DNA of 55,111 nucleotides from Isosphaeraceae bacterium. Lineage in GTDB: Bacteria > Planctomycetota > Planctomycetia > Isosphaerales > Isosphaeraceae. The notes beneath the pieces were generated by a model. That model was not told where the DNA came from. It did not search any database and saw only the letters and a program-made list of their open reading frames with translations. Shown here one piece after another: positions 7,709 to 17,250 of this stretch (within the stretch, counting starts at the first letter, position 1; every line of letters starts with the position of its first letter). The stretch is from NCBI GenBank assembly GCA_025356435.1, contig JANXSY010000289.1, positions 1 through 55,111 on the forward strand, in the 5' to 3' direction. The position numbers and the translations under genes were made by a program.

Positions 7709-8957
7709 TCACTTCGCTTCAGGCGGTTTCGGCATCTCAATTCGAACGCGAGGTGCCTCTCCGACTCGGGGGACTTCGACGAGGGCCGTCGCCCGATAAT
7801 CAGCCCCGATCAATCCGCCTAGGAAACCGCCTTCTTTCGGAGCAGGGCGATACACCTCAGCGACGATCGTGTACGTCCCAGGAAGCAACTTAGGGGTCTG
7901 ACAGCGGCCATTCCGATCATAGATCAGGGCATCGACGAGGCCTTCGAACAACGCTCCCGGCCCTTTGACGAGGCGGATATCGTTGCGATAGATGAGGATC
8001 TTCGCGTCGGAGACGCCAAGGGGTTCGAGGCCATCCACCTCGATCGAGACCCGTGCGCCGCGATCGCGGACGAAGTCGACCGTGACCGATTCCCCCGCCT
8101 TGACGTTGATCATCCGACGGTCGCCAAACACGACCCAGCCTTGACGTGCGACCAAGTTCAGCTCGCGAATTTTGGCCAGATCATACGATCCTGGGGTCAC
8201 GCCCTTGATGTCGAGATGGCTCTTGTTATCGACCTTAAACTTCTGCACGGCTGAGAGGTCGGGGAAGGGGGAGGGGGAGAGTTGCAAGAAGAACTCGGCC
8301 TTGGGGTCGTCACCGTCGATGTCGTAGCGTAGGTTGATCTGTCCGGGCACGGAAGTTGGATCTTGAACTCCTCGCCGACGGCCGGAATCAAAGCCGACCA
8401 GAGGTCATATTGCGGGGCCGAGACGGCGACCCTGTTCATGTCGCCCCCAGCACCGTTCAAAGCGAAACGACCGTCGGCGTCGGTCAGGCTCTTCGACACA
8501 CCTCGCGTCTCGTCGGATCGGAAAGGGTCTTTGGCCTGGCCGTCGGTGATGGTGAGTGGATGGGCTCCGTACAGAAAGACGCGGGCACCAGCCACCGCCT
8601 TCCCTGCATGGTCGAGAAGGGCGTATCGCGGATCGGTTGCGGAAGATAGTCGTCGGCGATGATCCGCGACCAGGCCTTCTGACCATCTTCCCACCCGAGA
8701 TTGTCGTTGAACGCACCGTCGTTGCGCGGGGAGTCGGTCGTCGACAGGCCCCCTCCCCAGACGATCTTCTCGGGGTTGGTCGCCGCGGAGTAACCGGATT
8801 GTTGGACAAATCTTGGGACGGGCTTGCCCGTCTCATCGTCGACAACGTGGCCCCTGACCGTGATCGAGTGGGATTTCCCCTCGGCGTTGGTCGCAGCGAA
8901 AAACGTGAGCACGAGTGGCCAGATCAGGTGAGCAAGCCCGAATTGCGATAAGTCCAT
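7709..8957 (-). pseudogene. Secreted carboxypeptidase-regulatory-like protein, two frameshifts
   Basis: Coding potential on the minus strand passes through all three frames. It starts at ATG 8957 (Shine-Dalgarno GGAGGATG) with a signal peptide, then HSITVRGHVVDDETGKPVPRF. Near 8620-8645 it shifts to a second frame (YALLDHAGKAVAGARVFLYG, then LTDADGRFAL, the typical carboxypeptidase-regulatory-like strand pattern). Near 8345-8355 it shifts again (GQINLRYDIDGDDPKAEFFL, ending at stop 7709). Each junction can be repaired by one base. The whole would encode about 415 residues of beta-sandwich domains without an enzyme motif. Two independent indels suggest real decay, though read errors must be excluded. 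Confidence 0.75.
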
Positions 8958-9155
8958 TTCATCCTCCTGGATTGGGTGTCTCTCGGATAACGGATCGTGG
9001 CGGAGAATCTTAGTCACAGCCCTCGGTCTGCGGAGATTACGCCGCGAATGACCCACTCCTCAGTGGAAGTCGGAACGCCCCGCCCTTATCCTGATCGTCG
9101 TGCGAGGCCTCGTCAGTACGATTCGAGGTCGGCCCGAAAAACAGGGAGTTTACTG

Positions 9156-10313
9156 ATGCGTTGGCGCGATGTGTTCGGGATCGTCCTCGCCGGCTTGCTC
9201 GGGGCCTCCGGACCTCTGGCTCAATCGGCTGAGGGGCGAGAAGTAACGACCACCGCATCTCACGGGAGCGTTTCTAAGATGGAATTCGGCAAGACGTCCG
9301 ACGGCAAACCGGTCGAGCTTTACGTCCTGGAAACCGACAAGCTCACCGTCAAGGTGATGACTTATGGCGCGATCATCACCGAGATCGACGCCCCCGATCG
9401 CGATGGCAAAAAGGCCGACGTCGTGCTCGGATTCGACGATCTCAAGGGCTATCTCGCTGGCCACCCGTTCTTCGGGGCTATCGCCGGCCGAGTCGCCAAC
9501 CGGATCGCCGGCGGCAAGTTCACTCTCGACGGCAAGGAATACGCTCTTGCCCGCAACAATGGCCCCAATACCCTCCACGGCGGCGTCAAGGGCTTCGACA
9601 AGTCCGTCTGGGATGCCAAGTCCGTCGAAGGGAATGGCGGACCTTCCGTCCAACTCACCCACACCAGCCCCGATGGCGATGAGGGCTTCCCCGGCACCCT
9701 CACGACGACGGTTACCTACACCGTGACCGACAAGGGAGAGCTGCGGATCGAATACAAGGCGACCACCGACAAGACGACAATCGTCAATCTCACCCAGCAC
9801 AGCTACTTCAACCTTTCCGGTCCGGCGTCGGGCACGATCCTCGACCATGTGCTGACCCTTGCCGCCGACAAATACACGCCCGGCGACGAAACCATGATCC
9901 CCACCGGTGCGATCGAGCCTGTGAAAGGGACACCGCTCGACTTTACCAACCCAACCCCGATCGGCAAGAACATCAATCAGATCAAGGCCGACCCCGTCGG
10001 TTACGACCATAACTTCGTCCTCCGGGGCGGTGACGGCAAGTCCCCGGCGCTGGCGGCCAGGGTGAGCGACCCCAAGAGCGGTCGCGTGATGGAAGTTTTC
10101 ACCACCGAGCCGGGAGTCCAGTTCTACACCGGGAACTTCCTCGACGGCTCCAACAAGGGGAAGGGGGGGGTCGTCTACAACAAACACCAGGGGTTCTGCC
10201 TCGAAACCCAGCACTACCCCGACTCGATCAACCACCCCAGCTTCCCCTCGACCGTCCTTGAGCCGGGCAAGGTCTATACTCAGACGACGATCTACAAGTT
10301 CTCCGCTGAGTGA
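9156..10313 (+). CDS. galM: Aldose 1-epimerase (galactose mutarotase), secreted
   Basis: The 385-residue protein interconverts alpha and beta anomers of galactose or glucose. ATG 9156 is chosen because a signal peptide follows at once (MRWRDVFGIVLAGLLGASG). Family motifs are in order: MTYGAIITEIDAPDRDG, FFGAIAGRVANRIAGGKF, NNGPNTLHGG with the first catalytic-region His, NLTQHSYFNLSG with the second, YDHNFVL, and LETQHYPDSINHP with the catalytic Glu. Length is slightly above the cytoplasmic E. coli enzyme because of the leader. A secreted mutarotase fits a bacterium degrading polysaccharides outside the cytoplasm. Neighbours are broken hydrolases, with no Leloir pathway genes nearby. Confidence 0.92.
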   Translation: MRWRDVFGIVLAGLLGASGPLAQSAEGREVTTTASHGSVSKMEFGKTSDGKPVELYVLETDKLTVKVMTYGAIITEIDAPDRDGKKADVVLGFDDLKGYLAGHPFFGAIAGRVANRIAGGKFTLDGKEYALARNNGPNTLHGGVKGFDKSVWDAKSVEGNGGPSVQLTHTSPDGDEGFPGTLTTTVTYTVTDKGELRIEYKATTDKTTIVNLTQHSYFNLSGPASGTILDHVLTLAADKYTPGDETMIPTGAIEPVKGTPLDFTNPTPIGKNINQIKADPVGYDHNFVLRGGDGKSPALAARVSDPKSGRVMEVFTTEPGVQFYTGNFLDGSNKGKGGVVYNKHQGFCLETQHYPDSINHPSFPSTVLEPGKVYTQTTIYKFSAE

Positions 10314-10333
10314 TAGGCGACGATGAGGAAACG

Positions 10334-10866
10334 ATGAACGACCAACCGCCTCGACCTCGTCGCCGTTTCCTCGTCCAGTCGGCCGGCAGCCTCGCGGCGA
10401 TCCTTCTTCCGTGGGAGAAGGGTCGCCGGGTTTCGGCCGCTGACCGCCCCACACCCAACCTGATTCGCGACGAGAACCTGCGGGCCGGTGCCCTCGACTG
10501 GCAGTTGACCCGCGTCCCCGTCGATCGAGATGGATTCCGCTCTTCGTGGATCGAAGGCTATTGCTCTCGGCAAAGTGTGAAGCCGCGACGTTATGGTCTC
10601 GACCGGCCAGGCCGTTTCACATTGAGGTCTCACGACTCAGCAAATTACAAGGAGAGCCGGTCAACAGCGACCGCATCCCCGGCCCGAAAGAGAATTTTGT
10701 CTTCAATGCCTCGACTATCTTCTGGTCACAGGGACTCTCAACGCCCCCCGGCCACACCCTGCCCTGGTCGCATTGGTCTCGCCCCCATGGGCCGGATAAT
10801 CGCGTCCAACGGATCACCCGAAACCTCCTCGATAGGGCCATCCAGAACCACGCATCGAGATGTTGA
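10334..10866 (+). pseudogene. N,N-dimethylformamidase-like large-subunit remnant
   Basis: ATG 10334 opens a Tat-type leader (RPRRRFLVQSAG), then NLIRDENLRAGALDWQLTRV and IEGYCSRQSVK, the characteristic start of proteins with the N,N-dimethylformamidase beta-subunit-like domain. After about 10575 coding moves to the +1 frame (ARPFHIEVSRL) and then jumps directly to what looks like the family's extreme C-terminus (FVFNASTIFWSQGLSTPPGH, then SRPHGPDNRVQRITRNLL), ending near 10866. The normal several-hundred-residue middle is missing. So the locus has both a frameshift and a large internal deletion and cannot make a working enzyme. Its original substrate is unknown. Confidence 0.7.
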
Positions 10867-10875
10867 GGAGCGAAC

Positions 10876-11862
10876 ATGAAAGTAAAATTTTTGTGGATCA
10901 TCGGCCTGACCTGCCTCTGGTGCTCGCTCGGATCGGCACAAGACTCGCCGGTTCGCGCGACTGGAGCCAAACCCGAACTGCTCCAGGAGACCGGGGCGGG
11001 CGAGGGGCCGGCGTGGCATCCCGAGCTGGGCCTGCTTACGAGCGGTGATGGTCACATCAACCGTCGCGAGCGTGACGGCATGCGGTCGATCTACCGCCGC
11101 GACGTCGGATCGAACGGGCTCCTCTTCGACCGCAGGGGAAGGCTCGTCATCTGCGAGGCCGCTCAACGCCGCGTGACCCGACTCGAAACCGACGGCCGGC
11201 TCACCGTTCTTGCCGATCGCTATGACGGCAAACGGTTCAACCAGCCCAATGACCTCGCCATCGACTCCAAAGGCCGACTCTACTTTTCCGACCCCCAGTA
11301 TGGCGACCGCGCCGGGATGGAGATGCGCGACGACCTGGGACGAACGGTCGAGGGCGTCTATCGGATCGATCCCGACGGCAAGGTGACGCGGATCATCACC
11401 CACGAAGTCGAACGCGCGAACGGATTGGTCGTGACCGATGACGACCATTTCCTCTACGTCGCCGACAATAACAACAACACCCTCGGCGGTGCCCATAAGC
11501 TCTGGCGGTTCTCGCTCCGCGACGACGGCACCATTGGTCCCGATCGGACCCTCGTGCATGACTGGGGCAAGACGCGCGGTCCCGACGGCATGAAGCTCGA
11601 CACGGAGGGCCGACTGTTCGTCGCCGCCGGGCTGAACACGACGAATCCGCCGTTCGAAACACAGGACAAGCCGACGGCGGGAATTTATGTCTTCTCGCCG
11701 AAGGGTCGCCTCCTCGATTTCCTCCCGATCCCCCGCGATGAATGCACCAACTGCGCGTTCGGCGGCGATGATCGCAAGACCCTGTTTGTCACCGCAGGGG
11801 GGACCCTCTGGAGTATCCGGGTCGCGACGCCGGGCCGGCTGCTCTGGCCACCCTCGAAATAA
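10876..11862 (+). CDS. SMP-30/gluconolactonase-family secreted protein
   Basis: The 328-residue six-bladed beta-propeller protein has a signal peptide (MKVKFLWIIGLTCLWCSLGSA). Family signatures: GEGPAWHPELG, DGKRFNQPNDLAIDSKGRLYFSDPQYG (shortened in the usual PND metal-site region), ERANGLVVTDD, GPDGMKLDTEGRLFV and NCAFGGDDRKTLFVTAG. Members hydrolyse sugar lactones with a Ca/Zn site formed by Glu, Asn and Asp, all apparently present (Glu in GEGP, Asn in QPND, Asp in GPDG). The exact substrate is unknown. The start overlaps the remnant upstream only marginally. A paralogue lies at 45135. Confidence 0.88.
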   Translation: MKVKFLWIIGLTCLWCSLGSAQDSPVRATGAKPELLQETGAGEGPAWHPELGLLTSGDGHINRRERDGMRSIYRRDVGSNGLLFDRRGRLVICEAAQRRVTRLETDGRLTVLADRYDGKRFNQPNDLAIDSKGRLYFSDPQYGDRAGMEMRDDLGRTVEGVYRIDPDGKVTRIITHEVERANGLVVTDDDHFLYVADNNNNTLGGAHKLWRFSLRDDGTIGPDRTLVHDWGKTRGPDGMKLDTEGRLFVAAGLNTTNPPFETQDKPTAGIYVFSPKGRLLDFLPIPRDECTNCAFGGDDRKTLFVTAGGTLWSIRVATPGRLLWPPSK

Positions 11863-11962
11863 GTCTCGAACGGAGTTGAGTCGTCTCCCCGGCTCTCGTA
11901 CGATGTTCAACGTCGATCCAACAATCGCTAAAGAATCGACGCGAGCGGAGGGAGGCGAGACC

Positions 11963-13381
11963 ATGTTGCGAATCCTGGGAAATCCCGCCTGCGATGGTGT
12001 GACTCGACGCGACGTGCTACGCGCCGGAGGGCTTTCGCTGTTCGGTTCGATGACGCTCTCTCGTTTGCTCCGCGCAGCCGATCGGTCGACGACTGATCAT
12101 CCCGCCCGCGCGAAGTCGATCATCCTCCTCAACCTGTTCGGCGGGCCGAGTCATCTCGATATGTTCGACATGAAGCCGAACGCCCCGGCGGAGGTGCGCG
12201 GCGAGTTCAAGCCGATCGCCTCCAGCCTTGCGGGGCTTCAGGTCTGCGAACACCTCCCTCGGCTCGCCCGTTGGATGCATCGGGCAACTCTGATTCGTTC
12301 GGTAACGCACGGCTACAACAGCCACAATCCCTACGCTGTCTTGACGGGCTACACCGGGGGCGACGACCGCGAGAATTACTACACAAAACGGAGCGATCAT
12401 CCCGGGATCTCGGCGATCTGCGAGTATCTGGGCCTGGGGCCTCGCGAGTTGCCGAGTTCGGTCTTCCTGCCGGCCCTGCCCGGATACAGCCAGGGACTTC
12501 GTCGCGCAGGGCCATATGCCGGATACCTCGGCAAGCAGTTCGACCCGTTTTTTGCCGATTGCTCGCCGAAGTTCGACCGCGAGTTCGATCAGGACAAGTC
12601 GTTCTATGACCCCGTGCCCCCGATCGGCGAGCCTCGACTCCCTTCGATCGAGTCCTTGCCCAACCTGACCATTGACCGCTTCCGGAAACGAACATCGCTG
12701 CTGGCTGAGGTCGACCAGCAACTCGGCGGGTTCGAGCGATCGCGCGATTTCGCGACGATGGACCACTTCCAGCGCAAGGCCTTCGAACTGCTCACCTCGG
12801 GCAAGGCTCGCGGGGCGTTTGACCTCGGCCGCGAGCCCGAGGACGTCAAGAAACTCTACGGCAAGTCACTTTTCGGGACGAGCCTCCTCGTCGCCCGAAG
12901 GCTCGTCGAAGCGGGCGTGCCGTTCGTGGGGATGACGACCGAGTCGCGCGGGGCAGGGCACTGGGATTCGCACGAGAAGGTTTTCTCGATGCTCAAGACT
13001 TACAACCTGCCTAACCTCGACGAGATCACCACGGCCCTGCTTCAAGACCTCGACCACAGGGGATTGCTCGCGACGACCCTGGTGGTCGTCATGGGCGAGA
13101 TGGGTCGTTCGCCTCGGGTCAATGCGAAGGCCGGCCGCGATCACTGGCCACAGTGCGGTTTCGCCCTGCTGTTCGGAGGAGGTGTCAAAGAGGGGTTCGT
13201 GCTCGGTGCGAGCGACAAGCTCGGTGCCTATCCCACCGAGCGGCCCGTGTCACCTGGAGACCTCGTCGCTACGATGTATCACCTGCTCGGCATCGATTCC
13301 CAGATGGCCGTCCCCGACCTTACCGGCCGTCCGATCGGCATCTCACACGGCGGCACGCCCATTCGTGAGATCTTCGCATAG
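11963..13381 (+). CDS. DUF1501 domain-containing secreted protein
   Basis: The 472-residue protein is of the DUF1501 family, abundant in planctomycetes and built on an alkaline-phosphatase/sulfatase-like fold. ATG 11963 is preceded by GGGAGGCGAG. The leader carries TRRDVLRAGGLSLFGSMTLS, a Tat-type signal. Recognisable family phrases are KSIILLNLFGGPSHLDMFDMKP, LIRSVTHGYNSHNPYAVLTG, GHWDSHEKVFSMLK, VVVMGEMGRSPRVNAKAGRDHW and YPTERPVSPGDLVATMYHLLG. No enzymatic activity is established for the family. Such genes usually pair with a DUF1549/DUF1553 cytochrome gene; none is present here, so this is an orphan copy. Confidence 0.92.
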   Translation: MLRILGNPACDGVTRRDVLRAGGLSLFGSMTLSRLLRAADRSTTDHPARAKSIILLNLFGGPSHLDMFDMKPNAPAEVRGEFKPIASSLAGLQVCEHLPRLARWMHRATLIRSVTHGYNSHNPYAVLTGYTGGDDRENYYTKRSDHPGISAICEYLGLGPRELPSSVFLPALPGYSQGLRRAGPYAGYLGKQFDPFFADCSPKFDREFDQDKSFYDPVPPIGEPRLPSIESLPNLTIDRFRKRTSLLAEVDQQLGGFERSRDFATMDHFQRKAFELLTSGKARGAFDLGREPEDVKKLYGKSLFGTSLLVARRLVEAGVPFVGMTTESRGAGHWDSHEKVFSMLKTYNLPNLDEITTALLQDLDHRGLLATTLVVVMGEMGRSPRVNAKAGRDHWPQCGFALLFGGGVKEGFVLGASDKLGAYPTERPVSPGDLVATMYHLLGIDSQMAVPDLTGRPIGISHGGTPIREIFA

Positions 13382-13397
13382 GATGAAATGACCCTCA

Positions 13398-13838
13398 ATG
13401 ACGATCCTCGAAGCGAACCGAATCGTGGCCTTCGGCCTGGTCGTGCTGATCTGGATGGTGCAGCTCGTCGTCTATCCGGCCTTCGCCGAGATCGATCCGG
13501 GTCGGTTCACGACCTGGCATTCACGGTACACCCAGGCAATCACCTGGATCGTCGCGCCTTTGATGTTTGGCCAGACGGCACTGGTCGTCTTGTTGGTGTA
13601 TCAAAGGCCGGGCGTGTGGACGGTCCTCACGGCCTTGATGGTCGCGGTCGCCTGGGTCACAACCGCAACGCTCTCGGTGCCATGCCACGATCGGCTCCAG
13701 GCGGGAGGCCTCAATGTCGAGGTCGTCGCTCGATTGATCGCGACAAACTGGATCAGGACTGCTGCCTGGACCCTCGCGTTCCTCTTCCTCGCAATGGCTC
13801 GAATCGGTCACTTGACGCTCATCCGGCCCTCCTCATAA
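13398..13838 (+). CDS. Four-helix membrane protein of unknown function
   Basis: The 146-residue protein starts at ATG 13398, 16 bases after the DUF1501 stop. It has four predicted membrane segments (about 7-27, 47-67, 72-92, 118-137). The polar phrase FTTWHSRYTQAITWIVAPLM between the first two helices and VPCHDRLQAG after the third look like a conserved membrane family of unknown role in planctomycetes; I cannot name a Pfam family with certainty. Close spacing to the genes on either side suggests one transcript from 11963 to 16030. Confidence 0.72.
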   Translation: MTILEANRIVAFGLVVLIWMVQLVVYPAFAEIDPGRFTTWHSRYTQAITWIVAPLMFGQTALVVLLVYQRPGVWTVLTALMVAVAWVTTATLSVPCHDRLQAGGLNVEVVARLIATNWIRTAAWTLAFLFLAMARIGHLTLIRPSS

Positions 13839-13882
13839 AGTCGCTGCGACACCGATCGCTTCACGAGTCCACGAGGTTTGAC

Positions 13883-14740
13883 ATGCGGGAATGGGCGTTC
13901 CAGACGGGCGCGGGGATCACGCTCAACGTCGCCGACGATGGGGGCGAGGCCCCGCCGGTCGTACTTCTGCATGGCGTAACCCGGCGCTGGCAAGACTGGC
14001 TCAGCCTCTGGCCCCACCTCGCCCAACGATGGCGCGTCATTGCGATCGATCTGCGCGGCCACGGTCGCTCCGATCGCGGGCCGGGGGCTTATCGGATCGT
14101 CGACTACGTACCCGATATTGTCGACTTCCTCCGTGAAGGTCTTGACGATCCCGCGATCGTGATCGGTCACTCGCTCGGCGGCAACCTCGCGGCGGCGGTC
14201 GCGGCCGAAGCGCCCGATCGTGTTCGTGCTCTCGTGCTTGAAGACCCTCCGCTGATCATGGCTGGGCCTCGGCTGGCTGAGACCTCTTTCCTCGAAACCT
14301 TCCACGTCTTCATCCGCCACGCCGGTTCTGATCGTCCGGTCGCCGAAATTGCTGCCGAGATGGCCGAAGCTCGGATGAGCGTGCCGGGACGTGACAAGCC
14401 CGTCCGGCTCGGCGACATCCGCGACGCGGTCTCGTTGCGATTCTCGGCATCCTGCCTGAAACGGCTCGACCCCGAAGTCCTCCAGGTGCCAATCGCCGGC
14501 CGATGGCTTGACGGCTGCGACGTTGAGTCATCGCTCGGTCGGGTCGAGTGCCCGACCTTGCTCATCCAGGCCGACACGACGGTCGGCGGTATCCTACCTG
14601 ACCGAGACGCCTCGGCCGCCGCGAGCCTGATCCGAGATTGCCTGCATCTCAAGCTTCCCGGTGTTGGTCACAATATCCATACAGGTGCAACCGACGCGAT
14701 GATGCGCATGGTCGTGCCGTTCCTGGGCTCGCTCGAATAA
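13883..14740 (+). CDS. Alpha/beta hydrolase
   Basis: The 285-residue cytoplasmic hydrolase has no signal peptide. ATG 13883 gives MREWAFQTGAGITLNVADDG. Motifs in order: oxyanion HGVTRRWQDW, RGHGRSDRG, nucleophile elbow GHSLGG (Ser97), acid Asp231 in LIQADTT, and catalytic His263 in GVGHNIH. The lid region (about 135-200) is helical. The class I alpha/beta-hydrolase layout resembles haloalkane dehalogenase, epoxide hydrolase and esterase relatives; the substrate cannot be told. The next gene, an amidohydrolase, starts 12 bases after the stop, so co-expression is likely. Confidence 0.85.
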   Translation: MREWAFQTGAGITLNVADDGGEAPPVVLLHGVTRRWQDWLSLWPHLAQRWRVIAIDLRGHGRSDRGPGAYRIVDYVPDIVDFLREGLDDPAIVIGHSLGGNLAAAVAAEAPDRVRALVLEDPPLIMAGPRLAETSFLETFHVFIRHAGSDRPVAEIAAEMAEARMSVPGRDKPVRLGDIRDAVSLRFSASCLKRLDPEVLQVPIAGRWLDGCDVESSLGRVECPTLLIQADTTVGGILPDRDASAAASLIRDCLHLKLPGVGHNIHTGATDAMMRMVVPFLGSLE

Positions 14741-14752
14741 CAGGGATCAGCG

Positions 14753-16030
14753 ATGAAAAGTGCTCAAGGCGTGATGAACATCACCAACGGCCAACTCGTC
14801 ACCGGCACCGGTGCCCGCGCCGTGCCTGATGCCGCCGTAATCGTCGAGCAGGGGCGAATCACCTACGCCGGGCCTGTCGTCAGTGCCCCGCCGGTGCCTC
14901 TCGATGCGACTCATATCGACGCCAGGGGCGGCACGATCATGCCGGGGCTGGTCGAGGCGCATTTTCACCCGACTTACTTCAACGTCGCCGAACTGGCCGA
15001 CCTCGACATCAAATATCCCGTCGAATATGTGACCCTGCTCGCCGCATGCAATGCCCGGCTTGCACTCGAATGCGGCTACACGTCCGCCCGCAGCGGCGGC
15101 AGTCTGCACAACATCGACGTCTGGCTCAAGAAGGCGATCGAGGAAGACCTGATCCCAGGCCCCCGGCTCGCCGCGAGCGGTCGCGAGATCTGCGGCGCGG
15201 GGGGCCTGATGGACTGGAACCCCGAACACGTCAAGCTCGGCATGGAAGGTTTGATCCTCCTGATTAACGGCCCCGATGAAGGCCGGAGGGCGGTGCGGAA
15301 GCTCGTGAAAGACGGCGTCGAATGGATCAAGACCTATCCCACCGGCGATGCCGCCGCGCCCGACAGCGCCGATCACCACACGCTCTGCATGACGTTCGAG
15401 GAGATGGCGGCCGTCGTCTCCGAGGCGCATAACTTCCGACGCAAAGTCACCGGCCACTGCCGCGCCAACCAGGGGATCAAGAACGCCCTTCGAGCCGGCT
15501 TTGATAGCATCGAACACGGCACGTTCATGGATCGAGAAGCCCTCGACCTGCTGCTCGAGCGCGACGTGCCAGTCGTCCCCGCGCTCTTTTTCGAGCTGGC
15601 GAGCATCGAGCATGGCCCGAGCTTCGGGATGCCGCAAGCCGTCATCGACGGCCACAAGGAGACGCTCGAAGCAGGAGCCGAGAGCGCCCGAATGATCCTC
15701 CGCGCCGGCGGACGGCTCGGCATGGGCGGCGACTATGGATTCGCATGGAACCCCCACGGCGACTATGCCAAAGAACTGACCTTCTTCGTCCGCCAGGTCG
15801 GCTTCTCGCCCCTGGAGACCATCACCTGCGCGACGAAGACCGGTGCCGAGATCATGGGCCGGATCCACGAATTCGGCACCGTCGAAGCCGGCAAGCTCGC
15901 CGACCTCTTGATCGTCGAGGGAGACGTCCTCGGAGACATCTCGATCCTCGAAGATCGATCGCGGTTCCTCGCCGTGATCCAAGGAGGCGTCATCAAAGCG
16001 GGAAGGCTCGCGACCCGGACAGGCCCCTGA
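14753..16030 (+). CDS. Metal-dependent amidohydrolase
   Basis: The 425-residue member of the amidohydrolase superfamily resembles imidazolonepropionase and prolidase-like cyclases. Metal-site features: HxH in EAHFHP (His70, His72), Lys in VEWIKTYP, His in TGHCRANQG, His in SIEHGTFMD, and Asp327 in GGDYGFAWNPHG. The N-terminal beta-sandwich (ITNGQLVTGTGARAVPDAAV) and C-terminal strand FGTVEAGKLADLLIVEGD complete the composite domain. It would hydrolyse a C-N bond in a small cyclic amide or peptide; the substrate is unknown. It overlaps no neighbour and ends 4 bases before the convergent gene. Confidence 0.9.
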   Translation: MKSAQGVMNITNGQLVTGTGARAVPDAAVIVEQGRITYAGPVVSAPPVPLDATHIDARGGTIMPGLVEAHFHPTYFNVAELADLDIKYPVEYVTLLAACNARLALECGYTSARSGGSLHNIDVWLKKAIEEDLIPGPRLAASGREICGAGGLMDWNPEHVKLGMEGLILLINGPDEGRRAVRKLVKDGVEWIKTYPTGDAAAPDSADHHTLCMTFEEMAAVVSEAHNFRRKVTGHCRANQGIKNALRAGFDSIEHGTFMDREALDLLLERDVPVVPALFFELASIEHGPSFGMPQAVIDGHKETLEAGAESARMILRAGGRLGMGGDYGFAWNPHGDYAKELTFFVRQVGFSPLETITCATKTGAEIMGRIHEFGTVEAGKLADLLIVEGDVLGDISILEDRSRFLAVIQGGVIKAGRLATRTGP

Positions 16031-16033
16031 ACC

Positions 16034-17083
16034 TCACGGCTTGAGCCACTTCACCAACCATTCGGTCGCGGCCTTGTGCTGGGCATCAGTCACGGAGTGG
16101 CCCACGCCCTCGGCGATCATCACGCGAAGCTTGTCTTCGGCACCCGCGTCGCGATAAGCCGATTCGGCCGAGGCGATCGCGACCTTCAACCCACCGAGAG
16201 GGCAGTTCGGGTCTTCTGACCCGTTGAGGATCAGGAGCGGTCGGCCCGCGAAGAGGCGGATCATGCTCGGACAATCATAAGCGCCGGTCATGCCGGGGAT
16301 GATCTTGTCCCAGAGGGTCCGGCAGACTTTGGCATTTACCCTCGGCTCGCCCAGGTCTTTCGCCGCCGCATCGTGGGCTGCGGCAATCGTCTTGGCGCGG
16401 CCCTGCCAGGCGTTGTTTTCGAGCCCCCACGCGAAACTCTGCACCGAGATCGCCGGGATGGCCACCTTCACCCGCTCGTCGACCGCGCCCGCGAGCCAGG
16501 TCTCGATCCCCCCCTTGCTATACCCGATCAGGCCGATCCGGTCAGGGTCGACATCGGTGCGCGTCTGGAGGTAGTCGATAGTTCTCATCACATCCCAGCA
16601 TGTGTCGTAATAGAACGGATGCACTTGCGGCTCGTCCGGCTTGGAACGCCAGGCGAGGGTGATCGCCGCGAGATAAGCCTCTGTCCCTTTGAGGCCGGCG
16701 GCGCGCTCGCCGTGATAGCGGCCGTCGATCGAAACGGCGACGAAGCCCCTGCGGGCTAGGCCCTCAAGCTCGTTCCTTGCACCCTCCTTGCTCCCACCGG
16801 TGCCGTGAAGCACGATCACGACCGGGCGGCGTTTGGTCGCGTCTTCGGGCCGAACGAGCAAGGTCGGCACCCGTTCGATCGTGCCGTCGGCCTTTTTCTC
16901 ACTGGCGAAGCTGAGCCGTTCGACAACCAGTCCGTCCTTCGTTTCCGGACGGGCGAACGTGGGGTCGAGCGCGACCTTGGGGCGGTCAAGCAGCTTCAGG
17001 AATGCGGCCCTGACTTCGGCCGGTTTGGGTGTCGGGTCCGCCTGGGGACCGATGAGCAGTGCGAGGATCAACAGGAGATTCAT
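16034..17083 (-). CDS. Secreted dienelactone-hydrolase-like alpha/beta hydrolase
   Basis: The 349-residue protein starts with MNLLLILALLIGPQADP, a short signal peptide. It has VVIVLHGTGGSKEG (oxyanion), FVAVSIDGRYHGERA, nucleophile elbow GYSKGG (Ser189), acid region LNGSEDPNCPLGG and catalytic His in EGVGHSVTD. This fits the prolyl-oligopeptidase/acetyl-xylan-esterase/dienelactone hydrolase branch. Probably an extracytoplasmic esterase; the substrate is unknown. It converges on the amidohydrolase with a 3-base gap and has the reverse orientation of the preceding cluster. Confidence 0.85.
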   Translation of the reverse strand: MNLLLILALLIGPQADPTPKPAEVRAAFLKLLDRPKVALDPTFARPETKDGLVVERLSFASEKKADGTIERVPTLLVRPEDATKRRPVVIVLHGTGGSKEGARNELEGLARRGFVAVSIDGRYHGERAAGLKGTEAYLAAITLAWRSKPDEPQVHPFYYDTCWDVMRTIDYLQTRTDVDPDRIGLIGYSKGGIETWLAGAVDERVKVAIPAISVQSFAWGLENNAWQGRAKTIAAAHDAAAKDLGEPRVNAKVCRTLWDKIIPGMTGAYDCPSMIRLFAGRPLLILNGSEDPNCPLGGLKVAIASAESAYRDAGAEDKLRVMIAEGVGHSVTDAQHKAATEWLVKWLKP

Positions 17084-17250
17084 CGGTGACTCGCGTAGAG
17101 CTGTAGGGGAGTCCGGTCTCGGTGGAAGACGCTATCCTATCGCCCTATCCAGCGCCGGACGAGGGCTGACTCCTGAACGAAACGAGACGAGCCCGACCAT
17201 GTCGAGCCCGCCTCTTGCATTCATTCATCGACGAGTGAACGATCCACCTG

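Noticed and set aside
17161-17215. Hairpin-like GC-rich sequence downstream of the 581-aa gene
   Set aside because: The repeats GAGCCCG are mostly direct, not inverted, and no T-run follows.
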